Assembly (NCBI GenBank): GCA_902984215.1
Contig: CADWAF010001251.1
Location: forward strand, 62,001 to 126,000
Reading direction: 5' to 3'
Source: Willaertia magna
Taxonomy: Eukaryota > Heterolobosea > Eutetramitea > Acrasida > Naegleriidae
Length of the DNA stretch: 64,000 nt
Positions 11,439 through 19,266 of the stretch are shown in pieces. Under the pieces are notes generated by a model that made no database searches, was not told the DNA's origin, and saw nothing but the letters and a program-made list of their open reading frames with translations. How positions within the stretch are numbered: position 1 is the first letter of the stretch; each line of letters starts with the position of its first letter. A program made the position numbers and the translations under genes.

Positions 11439-12392
11439 ATGGGGAATAAGAAGAGTACTACTATTAAGCAACAACAAGAGAAGACAACGTCAATAATAAC
11501 GGATGACAGAAGGTCCTTTGAAACAAACTTTTCATTTGATAGTACCAATAATAATAATAACACTAACAATGCTATAACGACACCTAAACGACCAGCATTT
11601 ACAGGTGTCTCTGCAGAAAGAAGAAGAAAGACACATGATAAAAGTGGTAGATGGAAGTCAATATTTAAAGGTTCTTCTTCAAAGAAGAAACAAGCAAAAA
11701 GAAATTCAAAACGACTTTCAAATAGAGTTAATTCATTATATTTTGCTAATGCTCCTCTATTGGAACTAGAAGACCATGAAGATAATATTCCATCTGTATT
11801 TTCAATAACGAAAAACATTCATAAACAATCATTATCTTCACCAACGCTAGAGGATAGAGTTCGTAAAAATCCTTCACTACTACAAATTACATTAAATTCA
11901 AGTAGAAGGAAAAATAATAATAATACAGAAACACCAGTGACAGATGAAGTAGTGACACCAACTAAATATCATCTCTCCCTTAATAGATTTATTGAAGAAG
12001 ATGAAGAATATTCATTACCTCATCAATTTGCTGCAAATTTATCTGCTCTTGTTCATCAACAAACTGATAATGTAAATATAATAGTTAACTGTGCTACACC
12101 AAAGAGTCCTAATGTTGAAAATGTTGTAAATAATATAACGCCTTCTAATAATAAGGAAAAATCTAATATAATTCATGAAAGAAAAGTGTCTTTTCAAGCC
12201 ACCGATGATACACAAACAACAAAAACTTTAAAAACCAGTGTAAGTTCTTCTACCTTCAGCAATTCGGTTTCTATGGATTTTGATAGTTTAGATGATTTGG
12301 ATATAGATACAGATTCACTTCACAACTCAATTCATTTCCTTAAACAATCATTCCACCAACTGAGTTTACTGGATATCGATGAGGAATGTTAA
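11439..12392 (+). CDS. Low-complexity protein with N-myristoylation-type start
   Basis: 317 residues, no recognised domain. It begins MGNKKST, which fits the N-myristoylation pattern (Gly2, Ser6), followed by a basic, Gln/Thr/Asn-rich stretch, so membrane attachment is plausible. A basic cluster (about 65-90, R/K/S rich) is followed by Ser/Thr/Asn-rich disorder. The acidic C-terminus has paired S-L-D-D-L-D and D-T-D-S-L motifs next to a short amphipathic helix (FLKQSFHQLSLL) that could be a docking segment. Ser/Thr-Pro sites (TPKRP, SSPTLE, TPVTD, TPTK) suggest kinase regulation. The start has good AT-rich context after a long upstream region. Real coding status is supported by length and codon use only. 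Confidence 0.6.
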   Translation: MGNKKSTTIKQQQEKTTSIITDDRRSFETNFSFDSTNNNNNTNNAITTPKRPAFTGVSAERRRKTHDKSGRWKSIFKGSSSKKKQAKRNSKRLSNRVNSLYFANAPLLELEDHEDNIPSVFSITKNIHKQSLSSPTLEDRVRKNPSLLQITLNSSRRKNNNNTETPVTDEVVTPTKYHLSLNRFIEEDEEYSLPHQFAANLSALVHQQTDNVNIIVNCATPKSPNVENVVNNITPSNNKEKSNIIHERKVSFQATDDTQTTKTLKTSVSSSTFSNSVSMDFDSLDDLDIDTDSLHNSIHFLKQSFHQLSLLDIDEEC

Positions 12393-12548
12393 TAATAACA
12401 AAAAACAATTTCAATAAACAAATTTTGAGAGCCTATTGAAATTTAAACATGTCCATTCATTCAATTAAAAAATGTCTAAATTAAGAGTATTAAGGTACTT
12501 AAGAGGTAATTTTTTATTTTACAAAGCTTTTTAACAGCAGGTCAACCT

Positions 12549-13274
12549 TTAAACCTTTAACTTTAAAGTCACAGTTGCACTAACAGTAGATTGACCAGAA
12601 ACAACATATGATGCCCCAGAGTAACGTCTAGAGCTTCTATAACTTGATGGTGGAGAATAATAAGGAGAAAAACTAATATCAACAATATGATGTTTCTTGT
12701 TTAAAGTAATTTCACTGTCAATAGAAGATAATGCGGTTTGTGCTTTTCTTAAGGCGTCATTCATTCCGTTTTTAATTGCCAAATCCGTTGCCCTTTCAAT
12801 TTCCTCTTCACTAGCTGTCAACATTACATCGTTAATTTTTGTGACGCCCATTTGAACTAATTCATCTATTAACTGTCCAGCCTTTGAGATTGTAACAATT
12901 TTAAATGCTAAAGAAGTACTTGCAGTATAGGAAACAACCTCAGATCCTACCTCTTCTTCATTTTGTTGGTAATATTTGTTTGGTCGTTTAGGATAGTTTG
13001 GGGTTAAAGTGACAGAAACTGTTTGAATTTCTTTAACGAAAGATAAACCTTTTAAATGTTTGACAACATCACTTGCGATTGATGAAACCTTTGATTGAGC
13101 TGCTTTTGCACTCTTTTGCAAGGATTCAATTGAAATATCAACATTAGCAATAGATTGTGTTGCGAATGCCTTTCCCTGACCCCTAATTGTCATTGTTCTC
13201 TTTTGCTTTTGCAAAGAAAGGTTGACAATAAGGAAGAAAAGAAAGAGAAGCAAGAAAATAGCAGAACACTTCAT
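12549..13274 (-). CDS. Secreted SIMPL-domain (DUF541, YggE-like) protein
   Basis: 241 residues beginning with a strong signal peptide (MKCSAIFLLLFLFFLIVNLS). The mature part starts with the typical SIMPL opening TMTIRGQGKAFATQSIANVDISIES, read in pieces as RGQGKA and A-x-V-x-I-S, and keeps the family pattern of an early helix, NYPKRPNKYY, S-Y-T-A-S-T-S-L and a late I-x-D-V-M-L-T-A-S-E-E segment. SIMPL proteins are mostly bacterial periplasmic or outer-membrane proteins linked to stress defence (YggE) and Brucella BP26; their biochemical activity is not settled. Here the protein is expected in the secretory pathway or outside the cell. It is transcribed away from GPN2 across a shared 325-bp region. 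Confidence 0.75.
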   Translation of the reverse strand: MKCSAIFLLLFLFFLIVNLSLQKQKRTMTIRGQGKAFATQSIANVDISIESLQKSAKAAQSKVSSIASDVVKHLKGLSFVKEIQTVSVTLTPNYPKRPNKYYQQNEEEVGSEVVSYTASTSLAFKIVTISKAGQLIDELVQMGVTKINDVMLTASEEEIERATDLAIKNGMNDALRKAQTALSSIDSEITLNKKHHIVDISFSPYYSPPSSYRSSRRYSGASYVVSGQSTVSATVTLKLKV

Positions 13275-13599
13275 TGAAATCTTAAAAGTTGTTAAAAAGA
13301 ATTTGTTTTTTTTTGAAAGATTGATTTATAAAATTTTGTTTTTTTATAGCTGGGCTTAGTTGACCAAATATTTCTAATTTCCTTTCTTTGGGTGGAACAG
13401 ACTTAGATTTAAGAAACGTAAATTCCTTCACTCTGTTCAAGTTTATGTTTTAGTTGCCAAGTTTTACCTATGTTGTTTTTAATCACCAAGAATTTAAAGA
13501 AGTTAAAAGTAATTTAAATTAAAAAATTTTAACGCAAGTGAAGTTTATGAAAATTAAATTTACAAAAAAAAAATTAAAAAAAAAAAGTCTTAACAACAA
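13275..13599. other. Divergent promoter region, SIMPL protein / GPN2
   Basis: The 325 bp between the two start codons must hold both promoters. It is AT-rich, with a nearly pure A tract (about 13562-13587) just before the GPN2 start. No TATA box or known motif is clear, and I see no gene. Confidence 0.5.
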
Positions 13600-14514
13600 A
13601 TGCCTTTTGGACAATTCGTCATTGGACCACCAGGATCGGGAAAGTCCACTTATTGCAATGGAATGCAACAATTTCTTAACGGAATAGGTCGGAAAGTAAT
13701 TGTTGTTAATTTAGATCCAGCAAATGATTATGATTGCACAATAGATATTCATGATTTAATAAGTTTAGAACCCGTAATGGAAAACCTAAAACTTGGACCA
13801 AATGGTGGATTACTTTACTGTATGGAATATTTAAAAGAACATTTAAATGATTGGTTAATTAAACAAATAAAACCCTATATTGAAGATAAATATTATGTAA
13901 TATTTGATTTACCTGGACAAATAGAGTTATATACACATTATGATGCTATTCGTGTGATAACTGAAACTTTAGTAAAAGAATTACATTTTCAATTATGTGT
14001 TGTTAATTTAGTTGATGCTCATCATTGTAGTGATGCTTCTAAATTTATTTCTGTTTTAATGATTTCTTTATCAATGATGATACGTTTAGAATTACCTCAT
14101 GTTAATATACTTTCAAAAGTTGATTTAATTCAACAATATGGTGAATTAGATTTTGATATTGATTTTTACACAAATGTACAAGATTTAAATTATTTAGTTC
14201 AAACAATACGGAAAAAGAAGAAGAATGAAGAAGAAGAAGAAGAAGAGGAGAATGAAGATAGATTTAGAAAATTAAATTATTTATTAGCTAGTGTTATTGA
14301 AGATTATAGTTTAGTTAGTTTTTTAACCTTAAATATTCAAGATAAAGATAGTGTTTATAATGTATTGAAAGTAATTGATAAGGCTAATGGTTATGTTTTT
14401 GGAGCATGTGAAAAGGATAATACTTCAATTATGGATATTGCTGCGAAAGAATTATCATGGGCTTATGAAGCTAATGATGATGTAAGAAGAAAGTATATTC
14501 ATAAAGAAGAGTAA
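13600..14514 (+). CDS. GPN2: GPN-loop GTPase 2
   Basis: 304 residues, close to the family length. P-loop GPPGSGKST at 9-17, the N-L-D-P-A motif after the second strand, and the diagnostic LGPNGGLLYCMEYL with the Gly-Pro-Asn loop at 66-68 identify GPN2 rather than GPN1 or GPN3. DLPGQIELYTH is the G3 motif. GPN GTPases form homo- or heterodimers and act in assembly and nuclear import of RNA polymerases. An unusual KKKK-then-poly-Glu insert lies around residues 205-220. No intron is needed. The start ATG follows an A-rich leader. Confidence 0.93.
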   Translation: MPFGQFVIGPPGSGKSTYCNGMQQFLNGIGRKVIVVNLDPANDYDCTIDIHDLISLEPVMENLKLGPNGGLLYCMEYLKEHLNDWLIKQIKPYIEDKYYVIFDLPGQIELYTHYDAIRVITETLVKELHFQLCVVNLVDAHHCSDASKFISVLMISLSMMIRLELPHVNILSKVDLIQQYGELDFDIDFYTNVQDLNYLVQTIRKKKKNEEEEEEEENEDRFRKLNYLLASVIEDYSLVSFLTLNIQDKDSVYNVLKVIDKANGYVFGACEKDNTSIMDIAAKELSWAYEANDDVRRKYIHKEE

Positions 14515-14737
14515 AGGTGTGATAGAGGAAATTATTATTTGTAGATTACAATTTATTACAAATTTAAAGAAATAATTAATTAAAGATTTTAATTTCGTTT
14601 GGACGCTTTTCTGAAATGTATAAATGTCCACAATCAATATCGATAGAATGTAAGTCAGTAAAATTACAGTTGTACAAATAAAAATTTACTTTAAAAGCAT
14701 AATAATGGTGTGGCAAGTTTAAAGTTTATTAATTAAT

Positions 14738-15763
14738 TTACCACAATGGCTTATTAATCCATCTATCAATAGGAAAACGAATACTTAAATCAGCTTCTTC
14801 ATCAAAGTTATTATTGACATAATCTTTAACACCAGCTTTTAAGTATGGAAGTGCCTTCTTAAATAATTTACCTAATTTCTTGAAGAATTCTGCATCTGCT
14901 TGTTCTTCATTATCCCAATTCTTATTGACATAATCTTTTGCAGCACCTTTTAAGATATCTAATAAAAAGTTATCAGCTTCAACTTGTTCTAATCTTTTTC
15001 TTAAAATACATCTTCTACTTCTACCAATAAACTTTCTTCTTCTTGGTCCTGTTCCTGTTGGTTTAATAACTGCTAAATCAGAAAGTGGAATTCCCTTTGT
15101 TCTTAAATATGCTTTACCTAATTTTAATCCAATTTTACCAATCTTTTTGAATAATTTACCAAATTTAAAGTCTGCTGCAGTAGTAATTGCTGTTTGTGGT
15201 TTTGTGTATCTAAAAATTGCTGGTTTAATTACTGGTCTTGGGAATTTACAAACAAATCTCCATAACTTTTGAATTTCTGCTTTTGGTAAAGTTAAATCTG
15301 ATTGTGCATCAAAGTTTTGATTAACATATGATTTAATTGCACCCTTTCCAACTTGTTTAACAACACCCCATAATTTCTTCCAGAATTTATCTGCTTGTTC
15401 ATTATCTTCTAATGGAATACCTTTAGTTCTTAAATATGCTTTACCTAACTTTAAACCAATTTTACCAATCTTTTTAAATAATTTACCGAACTTAAAGTCA
15501 GCTGCTTCATCGAAATTATTATTGACATAATCTTTAACACCAGCTTTTAAGTATGGAAGTGCCTTCTTAAATAATTTACCTAATTTCTTGAAGAATTCTG
15601 CATCTGCTTGTTCTTCATTATCCCAATTCTTATTGACATAATCTTTTGCAGCACCTTTTAAGATATCTAAGAAAATATTATCTGCTTCTACTTGTTGTTG
15701 TGCACAACTGACAAATGCGACAGCGAATAGTGCAATTAATAAGATTGCAATGAAGTATTTCAT
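14738..15763 (-). CDS. Secreted precursor of repeated cationic amphipathic peptides
   Basis: 341 residues: a signal peptide (1-21, ending VSCA), then cassettes each ended by an acidic x-x-A-D or S-D spacer (D28, D54, D89, D125, D156, D198, D229, D264, D290, D325). Cassettes: A1 29-54, B1 55-89, C1 90-125, D 126-156, E 157-198 (Pro/Lys-rich, one Cys), C2 199-229, F 230-264 (Arg-rich, one Cys), A2 265-290, B2 291-325, then a 16-residue tail. C carries about +9 with hydrophobics every 3-4 residues, as in an amphipathic helix. A, B and D share the tail G-x-x-K-(D/S)-Y-V-N-x-N-(W/F)-D. This is how multi-peptide antimicrobial or venom precursors are built; membrane-active peptides are inferred. Start at 15763 (A-rich context) preferred over 15805. 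I know no named family for it. Confidence 0.7.
   Translation of the reverse strand: MKYFIAILLIALFAVAFVSCAQQQVEADNIFLDILKGAAKDYVNKNWDNEEQADAEFFKKLGKLFKKALPYLKAGVKDYVNNNFDEAADFKFGKLFKKIGKIGLKLGKAYLRTKGIPLEDNEQADKFWKKLWGVVKQVGKGAIKSYVNQNFDAQSDLTLPKAEIQKLWRFVCKFPRPVIKPAIFRYTKPQTAITTAADFKFGKLFKKIGKIGLKLGKAYLRTKGIPLSDLAVIKPTGTGPRRRKFIGRSRRCILRKRLEQVEADNFLLDILKGAAKDYVNKNWDNEEQADAEFFKKLGKLFKKALPYLKAGVKDYVNNNFDEEADLSIRFPIDRWINKPLW
14808..14962 (-). repeat. 155-bp perfect direct repeat, copy 1 (cassettes A2-B2)
   Basis: Identical base for base, by eye, to 15516-15670 at an offset of 708 bp. Both copies lie in the same gene and encode most of a two-cassette block. Flanking bases diverge at once, which points to recent duplication or gene conversion. 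Confidence 0.85.
15516..15670 (-). repeat. 155-bp perfect direct repeat, copy 2 (cassettes A1-B1)
   Basis: Partner of 14808-14962. The surrounding 61-residue A-B blocks (29-89 and 265-325) differ at only three positions. Confidence 0.85.
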
Positions 15764-15921
15764 TTTGTTTTTTTTTTGATGATTTGGAACTGTTTGCATT
15801 TTCACAACTTTTTAAGTTACCAATTTGATTATAATGAACTGTTAGTATTGTAATGATTATGAAGTGTTAGCCAATTTAGTATTTAATCAATTATTTCTTT
15901 AAGATTATTATAATAAAGTGA

Positions 15922-18903
15922 TTATTGTATTCCAAAAGCCTTTTCTATTATTTCATCGTCACTTGTTTCATCACCCAATGCACTAACCATCACACCACCA
16001 AATAGAGGTGACGATGTTATTGTTGTTGTGTTTTCTTCTTTATCATGATGATGCCTTATAGGATTATTTGTGTTTGTATGATTATTTACTTGTCCAACAT
16101 TTGCTTGTTGACCTACACCACTCTGTTGTTGTTGAATATTATCTATTACATCTCTTACTTGATTATTTCTAATTTCTTCTTCTTCTCTATCTTGTGCATT
16201 AGATGCTTGTTGTACATTTCTATTCCTCAAAACATCAACAAAACTACCATTCTTTGTACAACAACTAAAACAACAACAAGAAAATAATTTCCAACAATAA
16301 TTTACTTTTCCTTTCAGTAACATGTATCCTCTTCTTTCTTTTCTTGGTACTTGTTGGAAACATGAAATGGTTAAACAAATAAATAAAATTGTAAATAAAA
16401 ATAAAAAACAAATAATTGAACATATTAAACCAATTACTAAAAAATAATAATTTACAACACTAATTAAAGGACCATCTTCCCAAATATTTGTGTAATGATG
16501 ACCAAATATCATTCTAGCAATATATAATTCTTCATATGACCATATACTTGTATTAAATAATTGATTTCTATAAAGTATTGGATCACCATTTGTTGTAAAG
16601 ATATAATCAGGATACATTTCTTGTAAACATGTTGTTGTAAAGTTTTTACCATTATTTCTAATAAATGAAATTAATATTTGTGAACCACAAGTGTTCATTA
16701 AATTTGGATATTTTTGATAAATATTTTCATTACTATCTTCTATATTACGATTATCATAATTAATTTCCTTTTTTGTTTCATTTATAAATTCATTAAAATG
16801 TGTTTTATAATCTGGAATATAAGAAGATAATAAAATCTGATGTCCAACCAATGGGAATTTAATAAAATATTTATCATTATTTTTATAAATTAAATCAAAT
16901 AAATCATAACTTCCATTTTTAATAAAATAATTTCTCCATTGTAAACTATTTTCATATAAAGTATGTGCATCTAATGTTCCCTGCATCATTAACATTTCAC
17001 CATCAAATTTCTTTACAAAAAATGAATCTTCATCATTATAAATATTATAGCTATAGCTTTTATAAGTATCACTATAATTATTCTTTGTAATATTAAATAC
17101 TTCAGTATCATTATAAAATGCATTCCCTGTATTAATCCTAGCTATAAATGAGTTATATAAATAATTTGACATTTTTGTTAAAAATAACATTTCATTAAAA
17201 TTATAAAAACTTTGTGTATCATAATCCTCTACACTTGATCTGTCTATTAATTCTGAACTTCCAATATTCCTTTCAGTTGCCCAATAAGATACATATGCTA
17301 AATTTAGGTTATTTAAATAATTATTATTTTTTAAATTATTTTTTAAATTATTCTTTCTATAAATTTCTATTTGTTCTCTAATTTGTTGTTCATTTGGTTT
17401 AAAAAATAAAAAGTATGAATGATTTATATGATATAATAAATCTGTAATAAAATTAAAATCAATTTTATTACAACGATTAATTCTATAAATAATTGGTAAA
17501 ATAAATTTCCTTAAATTTGTATGTCTATACATTTCACTTAAAATATCTCTAACTTCTATTGGTGTAATTCCTTTATAACATTGTTGTAAACTTTGTAAAT
17601 AAAAAGAAATTACAAATTTTTTTGTAATCCCACTACTGTGATGTTGTTCTAAATTTTTATTTTCAATTTTAGTATTATTATTTTTAGTATTATTATTACT
17701 TTTAAAATTATAATTATAAAATTTATGATCAAAAAAAAATGGATTTGTGTGAAAATGTGACACAATTTCAGAATCTTTTTTTGTAAATTTTTCTTTACAA
17801 AATTCATCTTTATCACATTCATTTAAAAATAAATCTGAAACAGCATGATTAAAATTTTTACAATAATTTAATAAACTAACTTTTGGTGTATATGGTGACA
17901 TTAAAGAATCTAAAATTATTTTATCAATAAATTTTTTAATTATAAAATTTAAATTTCCAAACTTTTTTAAACGTTTTTTTTGTATAATATCTTCTAAAAT
18001 TAACATTCTATTTAATAAATATGTATTATAACCAAATGCATAATGATATGTTACAAAATTATTTAAAATTTCAGTTAAATTTCCATTTTGTAAATTATTT
18101 TTTAAATTATTTTGTAAAGTTCTTTGTAAATATTCACCAATAGTCAACCTAGAAAGATATAACATATCTAAACCAAATACAGTTGTAGAAAACGCAATCC
18201 CAAACTTTTCATGTTCAGTATCAGGTGATTTCATTGAATGAACTAAACAACTAGTTAACTCACTTATTGTATTCATCCTAATCCTTAATTGTCTTTCTCT
18301 ATAACAACTAAATAAAGGTCTACTTAATAATGTACCTCTAATATGTGGTATTATAATTTGTATTTCACCTTTTAATTTAAAGAATAATTCTAATGAATAA
18401 AGTTCCATTGTTGGTGAAATTAAATTTATTCCAGTTCTTTCAGATTCAAAGAGTGGCGTTAGATGGAAGAATAATTGTCCTTTTGTTTTTACGGTATTGT
18501 TTTTATCTTCCATGTGTTTTAAACGAATTCTTTTGACAAACATAAAGAAAATTGTTTTTGGATTTTCAGTTGATTGTAAACTCCAAAGTTGTGGAATGGG
18601 GATGTACGCACATTCAACGATTGGTTTAAATTTTATAACTTCACCATCCGGAAAATAATCTTTAATATTATTTAAAATTGTTTCTAACTGTAATTTTGGT
18701 TTTCTACTAATTAAATTACATTCATACCAATCTATAATTGGTTTTAAATTATTATTTGTATTATTATTTAAAAAATAATAATCATCTTCGAAAAAGGATA
18801 GAATTTTAGGAATTTCTCTGGTTGGGTCAACTTGTTCGCATTTTAAATTATTTTGTAAATAAATATTTATTATTATAAATATGGTAAGTAAAATAATTTT
18901 CAT
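15922..18903 (-). CDS. Membrane-anchored S33-type alpha/beta hydrolase relative, probably inactive
   Basis: 993 residues with a signal peptide (1-20), a large Asn-rich lumenal or extracellular part with many N-x-S/T sites, one transmembrane segment near 850-880, and a His/Asn-rich cytosolic tail. The layout follows tripeptidyl-peptidase-like S33 hydrolases: V-E-C-A-Y-I-P-I-P early, RGTLLSRPLFSC at 189-200 in place of the usual D-x-R-G-x-G-x-S-x-x-L-x-C, a nucleophile-elbow position reading G-Y-N-T-Y (291-295), L-M-M-Q-G-T-L-D-A-H-T late (acid position), and a V-G-H-Q motif (His position), then Cys-rich TAP-like C-terminal segments. Asn293 stands where the catalytic Ser should be. The family assignment rests on pattern only. 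If right, this is a binding or receptor-like pseudoenzyme. Confidence 0.5.
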   Translation of the reverse strand: MKIILLTIFIIINIYLQNNLKCEQVDPTREIPKILSFFEDDYYFLNNNTNNNLKPIIDWYECNLISRKPKLQLETILNNIKDYFPDGEVIKFKPIVECAYIPIPQLWSLQSTENPKTIFFMFVKRIRLKHMEDKNNTVKTKGQLFFHLTPLFESERTGINLISPTMELYSLELFFKLKGEIQIIIPHIRGTLLSRPLFSCYRERQLRIRMNTISELTSCLVHSMKSPDTEHEKFGIAFSTTVFGLDMLYLSRLTIGEYLQRTLQNNLKNNLQNGNLTEILNNFVTYHYAFGYNTYLLNRMLILEDIIQKKRLKKFGNLNFIIKKFIDKIILDSLMSPYTPKVSLLNYCKNFNHAVSDLFLNECDKDEFCKEKFTKKDSEIVSHFHTNPFFFDHKFYNYNFKSNNNTKNNNTKIENKNLEQHHSSGITKKFVISFYLQSLQQCYKGITPIEVRDILSEMYRHTNLRKFILPIIYRINRCNKIDFNFITDLLYHINHSYFLFFKPNEQQIREQIEIYRKNNLKNNLKNNNYLNNLNLAYVSYWATERNIGSSELIDRSSVEDYDTQSFYNFNEMLFLTKMSNYLYNSFIARINTGNAFYNDTEVFNITKNNYSDTYKSYSYNIYNDEDSFFVKKFDGEMLMMQGTLDAHTLYENSLQWRNYFIKNGSYDLFDLIYKNNDKYFIKFPLVGHQILLSSYIPDYKTHFNEFINETKKEINYDNRNIEDSNENIYQKYPNLMNTCGSQILISFIRNNGKNFTTTCLQEMYPDYIFTTNGDPILYRNQLFNTSIWSYEELYIARMIFGHHYTNIWEDGPLISVVNYYFLVIGLICSIICFLFLFTILFICLTISCFQQVPRKERRGYMLLKGKVNYCWKLFSCCCFSCCTKNGSFVDVLRNRNVQQASNAQDREEEEIRNNQVRDVIDNIQQQQSGVGQQANVGQVNNHTNTNNPIRHHHDKEENTTTITSSPLFGGVMVSALGDETSDDEIIEKAFGIQ

Positions 18904-19266
18904 TAATTGTTTAGTTAGTTACTTGACAATGATAATAACAATGTTTTTTTTTAAAATTAAAAACTATCAAGTCGCAAAATTATCTTAATGTTATTACAAT
19001 TTTGACAACTTGCTTCGTTATGTACTTTTATTATTGCAAAGAAAGTAGATAACAACTAAATAATCGTGATACTAACAAAAGTAAATTTCCTTTTCTTTCC
19101 GCAACATCTATTCATAAACTGGAAACATTTTGCTTGCTTTTAGGCGCTCATTTTTTTTGGCAGCGTGCCTTTGTTTTTTTTTAATTGTGACGTTATAGAG
19201 TTAGGAGATACAAAAAATTAAATAAATTTATTTTAAAAATAAATATTTTTGTTTATTTTACAAATC
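18904..19266. other. Intergenic region, no gene seen
   Basis: About 360 bp between the 5' end of the hydrolase-like gene and the 3' end of the USP gene, both on the minus strand. It holds T-rich tracts and a short inverted repeat GGCAGCGTGCC near 19158. I see no coding frame. Confidence 0.5.

Noticed and set aside
14455..14637. 60-residue minus-strand frame after GPN2
   Set aside because: It overlaps the GPN2 end and has chance composition.
14738..15763. Reading the peptide precursor as a saposin-like pore protein
   Set aside because: It lacks the six-Cys pattern of naegleriapore-type saposin domains; only two Cys occur after the signal peptide.
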